From Hyphomonadaceae bacterium (lineage in GTDB: Bacteria > Pseudomonadota > Alphaproteobacteria > Caulobacterales > Aquidulcibacteraceae), in the NCBI GenBank assembly GCA_009773395.1, contig WRPI01000005.1, positions 1 through 64,000 of the forward strand: a DNA stretch of 64,000 nt. The letters are read 5' to 3'. The position numbers and the translations under genes were made by a program. The notes beneath the pieces are model-generated. The model was not told where the DNA came from, did no database searches, and saw only the letters and a program-made list of their open reading frames with translations. Each line of letters begins with the position of its first letter. Position 1 is the stretch's first letter. Positions 27,862 to 36,904 of the stretch are shown here, piece by piece.

Positions 27862-27996
27862 CTATTTCTTATTCGAACCCGCCATCAAATTACGCATGTC
27901 GTCAGCGCCGCCGCCAACACTAATGGTCTTAGATGGCTTTTTATCGGCTTTGGGTTTGCGCTTTTCTTTATTAGATTTCATTTGACCTTTGGCCAT
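27862..27996 (-). CDS. Small basic conserved protein, 44 residues
   Basis: A short frame with an excellent AAGGAG ribosome site before the ATG. The translation begins MAKGQMKSNKEKRKPKADKK, is strongly basic, and ends with SVGGGADDMRNLMAGSNKK. Small proteins beginning MAKGQ(M/L)(R/K)SNKE(K/R)K(K/R)PKA occur widely in proteobacteria and have no known function; a nucleic-acid or ribosome association is a guess from charge. It follows the start of the GT-C-like gene by 69 bp on the same strand. Confidence 0.85.
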   Translation of the reverse strand: MAKGQMKSNKEKRKPKADKKPSKTISVGGGADDMRNLMAGSNKK

Positions 27997-28075
27997 TTGG
28001 CACTCCTTGGCTTTGGTTTGCACCAATTATAATTTCCTTGGGCGCTTATTATTATCCAATGTCAATTCTGCATTA

Positions 28076-28558
28076 TCAAATAATATTTTTTTTGTTTTGC
28101 AAAGATAGAATGAAACCAAAACACAAAATCAATGTGATAATCAAATTGATAGGAACAGCCGAGCTTGAATTATCAACTGTTGTTGATGTTATAATAGGCG
28201 CAAGTGTTATCATTATTTTTCTGCCGATTTGCTCAATAAGTAACACCAAATACATAAGCGGTATCATGGCGCGATACCGCACTATTGCTAATATCCCCAG
28301 CAAACTTAAAATCAAAAGACCAAGGCCCCATGCCTTGAACATAAATACAATGACTGAAGCGGCTTCGGGGCCAAAACTGTCGAGTGGGATTCCGTCGGCA
28401 TTCTTGATAACGAATTGGGTTGAAACCCAAGGATTTAACCCTGCTGAGTTGAACCCCATCATCATTTTCACAAAAACAACCAATCCTAAAATCCAAATTG
28501 CCATTTTATAGCCTCGAAACACATTATCGAATTGCTTTGGAAAAATCGTATTTAGCAT
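28076..28558 (-). CDS. Hypothetical four-helix membrane protein
   Basis: 160 residues from the ATG at 28558, chosen over 28606 because GGGAGA lies 7 bp upstream. Four hydrophobic segments (about 20-36, 70-88, 95-116, 134-152) indicate an inner-membrane protein. GFNSAGLNPWVSTQF and an NADGIPLDSFGPEAAS loop are in the first extracytoplasmic part. No family is recognised. It ends with a Lys/Asn-rich tail. Adjacent genes (the small basic protein, queF) do not suggest a role. Confidence 0.65.
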   Translation of the reverse strand: MLNTIFPKQFDNVFRGYKMAIWILGLVVFVKMMMGFNSAGLNPWVSTQFVIKNADGIPLDSFGPEAASVIVFMFKAWGLGLLILSLLGILAIVRYRAMIPLMYLVLLIEQIGRKIMITLAPIITSTTVDNSSSAVPINLIITLILCFGFILSLQNKKNII

Positions 28559-28667
28559 GGCAAGTTCTCCCGAATTGACGCCACTCGCATCATACGCATG
28601 ATGCAATGTTTTATCACACTAACACAGTTCAGAATGCCTGGCAATATGATTTTAATTCAACTCAAAT

Positions 28668-29141
28668 TCACCCGCGACCACGGTAATTCGCCACGCTTTG
28701 GTCGGGTATCCATACGCCTTCGGGCGGCACTCCAGTTTGCCAGAAAACATCAATTGGAATGCCGCCGCGTGGATACCAATAGCCGCCAATTCTAAGCCAA
28801 ATCGGATCCAATGTTGCGACGATTTTTTTGCCAATCGCAACTGTGCAATCTTCATGAAACGCGCCATGATTGCGAAAACTGGTCAAATAAAGTTTGAGGC
28901 TTTTTGATTCGACCAAATATTCATTGGGAACATAATCAATAACCAAGTGTGCAAAATCGGGTTGGCCAGTTACAGGGCACAGCGAAGTGAATTCGGGCGC
29001 GGTAAAGCGCACTGCATATTGGGTTCCGATGTGAGGGTTTGTAACTCTTTCAAGAACCGCTTCTTCGGGCGAACTTGCCGCACTCGCGCTCTGCCCAAGT
29101 GCCGCAAGATCCGAATAAATGTCATTATTTTTATTGCTCAT
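28668..29141 (-). CDS. queF: NADPH-dependent 7-cyano-7-deazaguanine reductase
   Basis: 157 residues, the short type I (YkvM-like) form. It reduces preQ0 to preQ1 in queuosine synthesis in the cytoplasm. The catalytic segment [20 protein letters not shown] holds the nucleophilic Cys (in place C-P-V-T-G-Q-P-D) and the Asp. [22 protein letters not shown] is the QueF signature with the substrate-binding Glu and the NADPH-binding segment. No preQ1 riboswitch was recognised in the leader. A standalone gene diverging from the amino-acid permease. Confidence 0.97.
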   Translation of the reverse strand: MSNKNNDIYSDLAALGQSASAASSPEEAVLERVTNPHIGTQYAVRFTAPEFTSLCPVTGQPDFAHLVIDYVPNEYLVESKSLKLYLTSFRNHGAFHEDCTVAIGKKIVATLDPIWLRIGGYWYPRGGIPIDVFWQTGVPPEGVWIPDQSVANYRGRG

Positions 29142-29349
29142 GCAGGTTTATAGCCAATTCGAAAGGCAATTACAGCATTCATGGCTGCAATTTGGGCTTA
29201 TACATAGTCACAAACCGCAAATGTGGTTTTTATTGGTTGCAGAAAGCAAAAACCAAGGTTAGCTTCCAACCAACCAAAAGTTCGGGGCGGTATCAGCCTC
29301 AGGCTTACATCAATAAAGGGTTTAGGCCCAAACAAAGTGGGAGAATATA

Positions 29350-30891
29350 ATGACGGATTGGCGAATTAAGCCATTGGACGCAATTCTAGCAACAGCGGCA
29401 AAAAAATCACTGCACCGCAGCTTGGGCGCGTTTCAACTGACAATGTTGGGTATTGGTGCGGTAATCGGCACAGGTATTTTTGTTTTGACCGCCGAAGCCG
29501 CGCAAAAAGCTGGCCCTGGCATGATGTATTCCTTTGTAATTGCTGGTATTGTTTGCGCGGTTGCGGCACTTTGTTACGCCGAACTTGCGGCGATGGTTCC
29601 AGTTTCAGGCTCGGCCTACACTTATACCTATGCGGTTATGGGCGAATTATTAGCGTGGATGGTCGGTTGGGCCTTGGTGCTTGAATATGCGGTCGCAGCA
29701 GGGGCGGTGAGTGTCGGCTGGTCTGGTTATTTTGTCGGGCTTCTTAAGAACGAGCTGGGAATTATTATCCCCCAAGCGCTCGCGGTTGGGCCCAGTGCGG
29801 GGGGGATTGTAAATGTTCCCGCTTTCTTGATTGCCCTTTTGGTAACTTGGTTATTGGTAATTGGCACCACCGAAAGCGCATTCGTAAATTCAATTTTGGT
29901 AGTAATAAAAGTCACAGCTCTTACCATTTTCATTTTCTTTGCCTATAAATTTATTATGGCAAACCCTGAAACATCAAAAGCGCATTTTGACCCGATAGCG
30001 CCGCTTGGCTTCGGAGGCATTGGGGCCGCAGCGGCATCAATATTCTTTGCTTATGTTGGGTTTGACGCTGTTTCCACTGCGGCGGAAGAAACAAAAAACC
30101 CACAACGCAATATGCCAATTGGCTTGATTGGCTCCTTGGCCATTTGCACCATTTTCTACCTTTTGGTTGCTTCAGGCGTTATTGGCACGGTCGGCGCGCA
30201 ACCAATGATGGACGCGGCGGGCAAAGGCTTGGCACCGGGTTCATCGGAATTAACTGCAGCTTGTAGCGCAATTGGCGACAATGCTGTGGTATGTTCTAAA
30301 GAGGCTTTGGCTTGGACTATGCGCCAAATCAACCAGCCGACTGTAGGTTCCTTGGTTGGTCTTGCCGCTGGTATTGCACTGCCAAGTGTGATTTTGATGA
30401 TGATGTTTGGGCAAACCCGCATTTTCTTTGTGATGTCGCGAGATGGCCTTTTGCCTGAAGTATTTTCAAAAATACATCCAAAGTTCAAAACACCGCATGT
30501 GATTACATTGATTACAGGGGTTTTTGTGGCTTTCTTCGCTGCGTTTTTCCCAGTAGGCGCATTGGCGGATATTTCAAATGCGGGAACGTTGTTCGCTTTC
30601 GCCACGGTCGCAGTTGCTGTGATGGTTTTGCGCAGAAAGGACCCCGATCGCAAACGCCCTTTTAGGACCCCATATGTTTATCTAGTGGCACCAATCGCGA
30701 TTGCTGGTTGTTTATATTTGTTCTTCAAATTATCGGCATACACTTTGCTGTTGTTCGTTGTATGGGCTTCGATCGGCCTAGCAATCTACTTCCTCTATAG
30801 CCGTAGCCATAGCCATGTGGGCAAAGGTATTATAGATGTTCATGAAGATGACCCCGATATTCCGCCGTCTTCGGTTCCACCGATAGAGTAA
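29350..30891 (+). CDS. APC-superfamily amino acid permease (CAT-like)
   Basis: 513 residues with about 12-14 membrane helices. The N-terminal consensus LGIGAVIGTGIFVL (about 35-48) is the unwound helix 1 of the amino acid-polyamine-organocation family, and AELAAMVPVSGSAYTY belongs to helix 3. FFAYVGFDAVSTAAEETKNPQRNMP is the conserved helix 6 plus loop of the cationic amino acid transporter branch. The central loop is unusually long with two Cys (AACSAIGDNAVVC). Probably a proton-coupled amino acid importer in the inner membrane; the substrate is uncertain. GGGAG ribosome site. A terminator follows the stop. Confidence 0.94.
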   Translation: MTDWRIKPLDAILATAAKKSLHRSLGAFQLTMLGIGAVIGTGIFVLTAEAAQKAGPGMMYSFVIAGIVCAVAALCYAELAAMVPVSGSAYTYTYAVMGELLAWMVGWALVLEYAVAAGAVSVGWSGYFVGLLKNELGIIIPQALAVGPSAGGIVNVPAFLIALLVTWLLVIGTTESAFVNSILVVIKVTALTIFIFFAYKFIMANPETSKAHFDPIAPLGFGGIGAAAASIFFAYVGFDAVSTAAEETKNPQRNMPIGLIGSLAICTIFYLLVASGVIGTVGAQPMMDAAGKGLAPGSSELTAACSAIGDNAVVCSKEALAWTMRQINQPTVGSLVGLAAGIALPSVILMMMFGQTRIFFVMSRDGLLPEVFSKIHPKFKTPHVITLITGVFVAFFAAFFPVGALADISNAGTLFAFATVAVAVMVLRRKDPDRKRPFRTPYVYLVAPIAIAGCLYLFFKLSAYTLLLFVVWASIGLAIYFLYSRSHSHVGKGIIDVHEDDPDIPPSSVPPIE

Positions 30892-30911
30892 ATGCTCCAA
30901 AAATTGAGGTT

Positions 30912-30938
30912 AAAAGGCGGGAGAGTTTCCCGCCTTTT
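30912..30938 (+). terminator. Rho-independent terminator after the permease
   Basis: Perfect 11-bp stem AAAAGGCGGGA / TCCCGCCTTTT with a 5-nt loop and T-tract, 20 bp past the permease stop. Confidence 0.88.
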
Positions 30939-30953
30939 ACATAAGTGAACCAT

Positions 30954-31511
30954 ATGAATATTCCAAATCTAGTGACTGAACGCCTTCTATTGCGCCCACT
31001 TTGCCATAAAGACGCGCCACAAATACAGGAAAAATTCCCGCATTGGGAAATTGTCAAATATCTTAGCGTCGTGGTGCCATGGCCCTATCCAGACGATGGC
31101 GCTGAAGACTTTATCCGCGATATTGCTCTGCCTGCGATGGCGCGTGGTGAGGCTTGGCATTGGTCAATTCGTCCTAAAAGCGCTCCCTCCGAGCTCATTG
31201 GTGTAATCAGCCTTCGAAAAGGCGATGATAATCGCGGGTTTTGGTTGGCTCCGAATTGGCAAAAACAGGGCCTTATGAGCGAAGCCGCGATTGCCGTCAC
31301 TGATTTTTGGTTCGATGTTTTGGGTGAAGAAATTATGCGCATCCCTAAAGCGATTGAAAATGAAGGCTCGGTGAAAATTTCACAGCGTAGCAATATGCGC
31401 CCCGTAAGAACCGAAATCCGCGAATATGTGGGCGGTAAAATGATGTCGCAAATATGGGAAATAACCCGTGACGAATGGGCCGATTTTCGAAGCAAAGGAA
31501 ACGATAATTGA
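30954..31511 (+). CDS. GNAT-family N-acetyltransferase (RimJ/RimL-like)
   Basis: 185 residues from the ATG; a GTG at 30945 is an alternative start. The N terminus NLVTERLLLRPLCHKDAPQI is typical of the RimJ/RimL type that acetylates N-terminal amino groups or small amines with acetyl-CoA. GFWLAPNWQKQGLMSEAAIAVTDFWF contains the acetyl-CoA-binding Q-x-x-G/A region (QKQGLM). The C-terminal SQRSNMRPVRTEIREYVGGKMMSQIWEI completes the fold. Substrate unknown. Confidence 0.9.
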   Translation: MNIPNLVTERLLLRPLCHKDAPQIQEKFPHWEIVKYLSVVVPWPYPDDGAEDFIRDIALPAMARGEAWHWSIRPKSAPSELIGVISLRKGDDNRGFWLAPNWQKQGLMSEAAIAVTDFWFDVLGEEIMRIPKAIENEGSVKISQRSNMRPVRTEIREYVGGKMMSQIWEITRDEWADFRSKGNDN

Positions 31512-31604
31512 TGTCGCGCAAGTCTGAGCAACTTCCTCTTGCAAAAATCAAAAACTGCTGTAAGTGTAATAAGATAACATAACACCGCACCAATAGGGAA
31601 AATA

Positions 31605-33527
31605 ATGTTCTTTGACGCGCCTCCTCCTCCGCCACCAATTGAACAACACGTAATTGTGGTAACAGCTTCCGCTCTGTCAAGTTCCAAAGATGCAATAAAC
31701 CAAGGCGTGATTGTGCTCAATCGCGAGGCGGCCTTGCTCAATTCTGCGGGTGGCGGCATAGGCGAAACTTTGGCTGGGCAGGCTGGTGTAAGGGCGACAT
31801 TTTTTGGCCCCAACGCGTCACGCCCAATTATTCGCGGTCTTGGCGAGGACCGCATACGGCTACTATCCAATGGTTTGCAGGGCATAGACGCCAGCACAAT
31901 TTCGCCAGATCATGCTGCTGCTGTTGACGGGCTTGAGGCGCAATCAATTGAAGTATTAAAAGGCGCAACTGCATTACGATTTGGTTCAAATGCGGTTGGC
32001 GGTGTGGTTAACATTGTCGATGGTCGTTTGCCAAGCCGCATCACTCGCGAGGGCGTTTCGGGCGATTTTTTCGCAGGCCTTAACCCACGGGATAAAGCTA
32101 GCTCGCTTGCCGGCAATATTTCATATTCTACCGATAATTTTGTGTTCCGTCTTGACGGTTTGCGAAGGCAATCAGGTGATTATTCAATCCCCGGTTTCGC
32201 GCAAACTTCTGACATAAGGGCGGTCACGGGTGACGATACCCAAGGGCATGTTTTCAATAGTGGCGGTGAAATATGGGTGCTTGGCGGCGGATTAGGCTTT
32301 ATTGGTGATAATGCGCGATTAGCAATTTCCGCGCGTGAAACTGGCTCTGATTATGGCATTCCCGGTGAAGAGGCCAATATCGAACTTAAACAAAACCGCA
32401 TCGACATGGCAGGGGCTTTGAACTTTGATTTTGTGGTCAAAGAGCTAAGTTTTGCGGTTTCGAATGGCAATTATTCCCACGCCGAAATTGAACATAGTGG
32501 GGCAATAGGCACTATTTTCAGATCCAGTGGTTATGAAGGGCGTGTCGAAGGACGAACTAGCAAAATCGGCAATTTTGAAGGAGTTTTCGGCCTGCAAATT
32601 GGGGATAGAGACTTTGCCGCAATTGGCGATGAAGCTTTTATCTTACCTGTCAATATTAAAAACAATGGTGCATTCGCAATTGGTCATTTTGAAACTGAAG
32701 CTTGGGGCAGTGAATTTGGCATTAGGCGTGATGTTGCAAACTATAGTGGCCTTGCGGGTCGCCGCAATTTTGATAGCAATAGCGCCTCATTGAGCGGATT
32801 TATCAAACCAATGGAGGGGCTTCGATTAGCGCTAACATTGGCGCAAACCACGCGCAACCCAACCGAAGTTGAATTATTCGCCTATGGCCCTCACGCTGCC
32901 ACCCAAAGTTTTGAAATTGGCGATGTTAATTTACGCGCGGAAACTGCACGTTCAGTCGAATTGGCGGCCATTTATCGAGCCCCAAAAACCAATATTGAAC
33001 TAAATTTTTGGCGTGCCAATTTTGATGATTTTGTCTCATTTAATCCTACAGGTTTGATTGAAGATGGCTTGCCAGTTTTCCAAGCTTCGCAAAAAGATGC
33101 CGAATTGTCCGGGTATGAATTGGTAGCTCACCATCATTTGGGTGTCCTAAGTGGCGCTGAAATTCGTGGTGACATTGCACTTGATTTTGTGCGCGGCAAA
33201 TATGTGGTGGGCGGCAATATAGCGCGTATGCCACCAGCCTCAGTGACATTTGGCCTTGAAGCGCTATTTGCAAATTTTACCGCAAAAGCCGAAGTGCAGT
33301 TTTTGGACAATCAAAACAAAATCGCGCAATTCGAAACTGCGACGAACCGCGCGCAAATCTATAATCTCGAATTTAACTTCACGCCGCCGAGTTTTGACAA
33401 ATGGAGCATCAGCGCCCAATTGCAAAATATAACCGACCAAGAAGTGCGCGAACATACGTCGGTGCTAAAAGACTATCTCCCAAGACCCGGCCGCACCGTA
33501 AACATAAGCGCGCATTATCGGTTTTGA
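31605..33527 (+). CDS. TonB-dependent receptor, ZnuD-like, no visible signal peptide
   Basis: 640 residues. The plug domain (about 30-150) contains GETLAGQAGVRATFFGPNASRPIIRGL and ends LRFGSNAVGGVVNIVDGRLP. The rest is a 22-strand-type barrel ending in NISAHYRF with C-terminal Phe. The plug resembles zinc/haem receptors of the ZnuD type; substrate inferred. A TonB-box-like EQHVIVVTA lies at residues 13-21. Oddly the start MFFDA is followed by six prolines and not by a signal peptide, although an outer-membrane protein needs one. An in-frame stop lies at 31575, so the missing leader is either frameshifted or the gene is 5' damaged. An AGGG ribosome site is present before the ATG. Confidence 0.88.
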   Translation: MFFDAPPPPPPIEQHVIVVTASALSSSKDAINQGVIVLNREAALLNSAGGGIGETLAGQAGVRATFFGPNASRPIIRGLGEDRIRLLSNGLQGIDASTISPDHAAAVDGLEAQSIEVLKGATALRFGSNAVGGVVNIVDGRLPSRITREGVSGDFFAGLNPRDKASSLAGNISYSTDNFVFRLDGLRRQSGDYSIPGFAQTSDIRAVTGDDTQGHVFNSGGEIWVLGGGLGFIGDNARLAISARETGSDYGIPGEEANIELKQNRIDMAGALNFDFVVKELSFAVSNGNYSHAEIEHSGAIGTIFRSSGYEGRVEGRTSKIGNFEGVFGLQIGDRDFAAIGDEAFILPVNIKNNGAFAIGHFETEAWGSEFGIRRDVANYSGLAGRRNFDSNSASLSGFIKPMEGLRLALTLAQTTRNPTEVELFAYGPHAATQSFEIGDVNLRAETARSVELAAIYRAPKTNIELNFWRANFDDFVSFNPTGLIEDGLPVFQASQKDAELSGYELVAHHHLGVLSGAEIRGDIALDFVRGKYVVGGNIARMPPASVTFGLEALFANFTAKAEVQFLDNQNKIAQFETATNRAQIYNLEFNFTPPSFDKWSISAQLQNITDQEVREHTSVLKDYLPRPGRTVNISAHYRF

Positions 33528-33733
33528 CGCTAGCGCGCCTAACGTTCAAGTTGGATAGAATTTGCCGCAGCAATTTTGTGCGAGTTTTGGTGACAAATAT
33601 GCGGTGAATACTGTGGTATTCGCTAAATATTTACTTTCGCTTCGCTGCAGGTCTCCGCGCTACGCGCTACGGCTGTTGCCGAAAATCGTGCAAAAGGGCG
33701 CGGCAAAACTGTGCAAATTGAGCGTCTAACGCG

Positions 33734-35575
33734 CTATATCCCCCGACACGCCGCAATCAGCCATTCGCGCTCTGCCCCTTGCAAATAAGGGCCAATGACT
33801 TGGGCTACGCGCGCATGATAAGCATTAAGCCAGTCTCGTTCTTTGTCGCTTAAAAGTTCGCGCAAAATTGCTCGCACGTCTATTGGCGCAAGGGTTAGGG
33901 TAATAAAGCGGTGCATGGCGCGTTCACCGCCTTCAGGGACACTGGCCTCGGCCACATATTGCAAATTCTCAATGCGGATACCAAACTCGCCAGCTTTGTA
34001 GAATCCGGGCTCATTGGATACAACCATGCCAGTGCGCAAAGCCACGTTTTGCAGGGCTTTGGCGATACGGTGTGGGCCTTCATGCACGCCTAAATATGCA
34101 CCAACGCCGTGGCCGGTGCCGTGGTCATAATCAAGCCCAGCTTCCCATAATGCCATTCGCGCCAATGTATCGAGCATACAACCTGGCGTATTCGCGGGGA
34201 ATGCCACAGTTGCGAGCGCGATATGGCCTTTAAGCACGCGGGTGAAGCGGTCTTTCATTTCTGCACTAATGTCTCCAACCGAAATTGTGCGTGTAATGTC
34301 GGTTGTTCCGTCCAAATATTGGCCACCTGAATCAATAAGGAACAGCGAATTTCGCTCAATCCTCGTGTTGGTTTCGCTATTAACGCGGTAATGAGGCGAG
34401 GCGGCATTGCCCATCGCGCCAGATATTGAATCGAATGATAAATCTTTCAATTCAGGCAATTGCGCGCGAAAGCCTTCCAAAGCCGTGCAGGCATCAATTT
34501 CAGTTAATTTGCCACTTAGCGCGTTTTCATCAAACCAATGCAGAAACTTCGCCATTGCCACGCCATCGCGAATATGGGCGTCGGTCATGCCTTTGATTTC
34601 GGTAGGGTTTTTCATGGCACGAGGTAGGGTTGTCGGGTCATCGCCTTTCACTATTTGCGCGCCCGCAGCTTCCAAAACATTGAAATATTTTGCTGATGTT
34701 AATTTGGCATCAACTAGAACCTTAGCGTTGGTCAAAGTCGCCAAGGTTGCTTCAAAATCTTCCTCGTCATGCAAAGTTACGCCATTGCCTAAATGTGCGC
34801 GAAGTTCTGGCGTGGTTTTTAATGGATTTACAAACAGGCTTGATGTCCCATCAGATTTTAATATCGCCGAACCCAATGGAAGTGGTGAGCGGATTACATC
34901 GCCGCCCCTAATATTGTAAAGCCAAGCCAATGATGCAGGTGATGTCAAAATCGCGCAATCAATGCCATTTCGCGTTAAGTCTTCGGCGATTTTGGAGCGT
35001 TTAGAAGCCGAGTTTTCGCCAGCAATTTCATTGGCATGGGGAACGATTTCTGCCAAAGGTGCTGCTGGCCTGTCTCCCCAAATTTGGTCAATCGGGTTTT
35101 GGTCCAATTCAACTAAAGTGACTTCATTTTCGCGGGCGGCTTCCTGCAAAACATTCAAATTATCAGGGGTTATCAAGCGCGGATCATAACCAATTTTAGA
35201 GTGGGGCTTGGCATGTTGTTTGAGCCAGACATTAAGACCGGCATCAATTAGGCTATGATATTCGAATAGTTTTGCGTCAGTTTGCGCCTTTACTTGCAAA
35301 GTGTAACGACCATCGACAAACATATGGGCACTGCCGGTGGCAATAATTGCCGCGCCTGCCGACCCTGTGAAACCAGTTGCGTATTGCAAGCGGTCATAGC
35401 GCGGCGGCAAATATTCGTTCTGCCACTCATCTTCATGCGGGACAATCAAAGCATCGAGGCCAAGTTCTTTAAGTTTAGCGCGAATAAGTGTGATAGCTTT
35501 TTGGCCAAAATGCTTACCACCCAATACTTCGTAATTTTGGATTTGTTTGGTCTTTTGCTTATTCGCATTTGGCAT
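33734..35575 (-). CDS. Xaa-Pro aminopeptidase (M24B)
   Basis: 613 residues, the long aminopeptidase P form with three domains: two creatinase-like N-terminal domains (about 25-160 and 175-330) and the pita-bread catalytic domain. It removes the N-terminal residue before proline in the cytoplasm. Metal ligands visible: two Asp in LIDSGGQYLDGTTDITRT, His in DHGTGHGVGAYLGVHEGP, Glu in VSNEPGFY and Glu in GIRIENL. The C-terminal WLNAYHARV segment is also typical. A monocistronic minus-strand gene. Confidence 0.95.
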   Translation of the reverse strand: MPNANKQKTKQIQNYEVLGGKHFGQKAITLIRAKLKELGLDALIVPHEDEWQNEYLPPRYDRLQYATGFTGSAGAAIIATGSAHMFVDGRYTLQVKAQTDAKLFEYHSLIDAGLNVWLKQHAKPHSKIGYDPRLITPDNLNVLQEAARENEVTLVELDQNPIDQIWGDRPAAPLAEIVPHANEIAGENSASKRSKIAEDLTRNGIDCAILTSPASLAWLYNIRGGDVIRSPLPLGSAILKSDGTSSLFVNPLKTTPELRAHLGNGVTLHDEEDFEATLATLTNAKVLVDAKLTSAKYFNVLEAAGAQIVKGDDPTTLPRAMKNPTEIKGMTDAHIRDGVAMAKFLHWFDENALSGKLTEIDACTALEGFRAQLPELKDLSFDSISGAMGNAASPHYRVNSETNTRIERNSLFLIDSGGQYLDGTTDITRTISVGDISAEMKDRFTRVLKGHIALATVAFPANTPGCMLDTLARMALWEAGLDYDHGTGHGVGAYLGVHEGPHRIAKALQNVALRTGMVVSNEPGFYKAGEFGIRIENLQYVAEASVPEGGERAMHRFITLTLAPIDVRAILRELLSDKERDWLNAYHARVAQVIGPYLQGAEREWLIAACRGI

Positions 35576-35755
35576 TTTTGACTTTTTCTTTCTATTGACA
35601 CCAATTTATAGTTGATAAGAATGGTTTGCAACACGCCGTGACGGCAAATATTCGAGAAAAAGCACGGCAACTTTATTATTTGTAAACTGCCGTGGGGTAA
35701 GGTTCAGCCACAAATTAAGTTAGTTGGCCAAAATTCAGGCTCGAAAAGGTATTTT

Positions 35756-36892
35756 ATGAAGGGTATGCGAAGCCTTGAGGCATTGTATGAATTTGGCTCG
35801 ACTAGCCGAGTTCTCAATTTACTGCGTGCCCATGCCCAACACCATCAAGAGCCTGAATATGTTTCAAAACCAATGTTCAAAAATGTGCGGCTAAATAAAT
35901 CAATGATTGTGAAGCATCGGTTGCGGCCTGATGAGCAATATTTAATGGCGCGCAGGCAACGCGTGGCGACCAAAATAATTTTTCCGCTTATTGGCGATTC
36001 CTTGGATTTGGGCGGTCAATCAGTTTTTGTGGGCCAAAATAATTTCAAAAAGACGCTTTGCGAAACTTTGGGTGTGACAGAGGCGGTTTTGAAGTCTGAC
36101 ATTGAGACATTGAATATAATCAATAATTTGCCTTCTTTGGACCCGTTTTTGTTGCGTGAATATTTGCGCAAACACAATATTAAGCCTGCAGATTGCTATT
36201 TCGACATTTCGCCGGTGGACGTAGAAAAAATGCGTGAATTTGCGGGTGAAGAAGTCGCAAAATTAGTGGGTGTCGCTTTTGCAACCGAAAAAGGTTATGT
36301 TTCGCGCGAACTAACCGAAAAAATGGTCGAGCTTATTTTGGCAAATGAGGCAGATGAGAAACTAGACCCGTTACGGGTTGCGCTTGGCCTGCAAGGCGAC
36401 GATTTTCGTGAAGGCATTTTTGCTTGGCGCGGGTTTTTGTTTTTTAAGTGGCAATTGGCTGACCTTTTCCCACAACTTCGTTCAGTAGTTAGATCCATTG
36501 AAAAAGTGCGAGTTATTAATTGCACAAGCCGTGAGCTCAGAGCCAATGTCGAAAGCCTCACTAAACAGCTGCAAAAATCATTGGCCGATGTCGCAAAAGA
36601 ATGCCGTTCCATAATTACACTTTATGACGATGCGTTTTCGGATTTAGTGGACCGCGCACACGCCCAAGCGTTCCGTAAATTCTTGCTCGACAGCCCAATA
36701 TTGTTTTTGGAACTCGGGAGTTTGATGGGGATTGTTTCTCATATTTGCTCGTTCTGGCAATTCAGGTTTAAAGATGGACAAAATCTAACCATTGACGCCT
36801 TAGAATATGAAGACATATTATCCGAATTTACGACCGCACTTGGTGCAGACAAAGGCGCAACCGACGCGCCGCAATTAAGGCGAATTGCGTAA
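35756..36892 (+). CDS. Hypothetical protein, 378 residues
   Basis: Not recognised. It is soluble and mostly helical by composition, without signal peptide or clear membrane span. A coiled-coil-like region lies at about 258-300 (CTSRELRANVESLTKQLQKSLADV), and FAWRGFLFFKWQLADLFPQL is a conserved-looking hydrophobic patch. The N-terminal region has many basic residues (VRLNKSMIVKHRLRPDEQ). It shows normal codon use for the window and is convergent with prmA, 12 bp apart. A GAAAAGGTATTTT stretch precedes the start. It may be a clade-restricted alphaproteobacterial gene. Confidence 0.75.
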   Translation: MKGMRSLEALYEFGSTSRVLNLLRAHAQHHQEPEYVSKPMFKNVRLNKSMIVKHRLRPDEQYLMARRQRVATKIIFPLIGDSLDLGGQSVFVGQNNFKKTLCETLGVTEAVLKSDIETLNIINNLPSLDPFLLREYLRKHNIKPADCYFDISPVDVEKMREFAGEEVAKLVGVAFATEKGYVSRELTEKMVELILANEADEKLDPLRVALGLQGDDFREGIFAWRGFLFFKWQLADLFPQLRSVVRSIEKVRVINCTSRELRANVESLTKQLQKSLADVAKECRSIITLYDDAFSDLVDRAHAQAFRKFLLDSPILFLELGSLMGIVSHICSFWQFRFKDGQNLTIDALEYEDILSEFTTALGADKGATDAPQLRRIA

Positions 36893-36904
36893 TTTTACGC
36901 TTGA

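Noticed and set aside
29142-29349. preQ1 riboswitch before queF
   Set aside because: No CUAG-type hairpin plus A-rich pseudoknot tail could be recognised on the queF strand.
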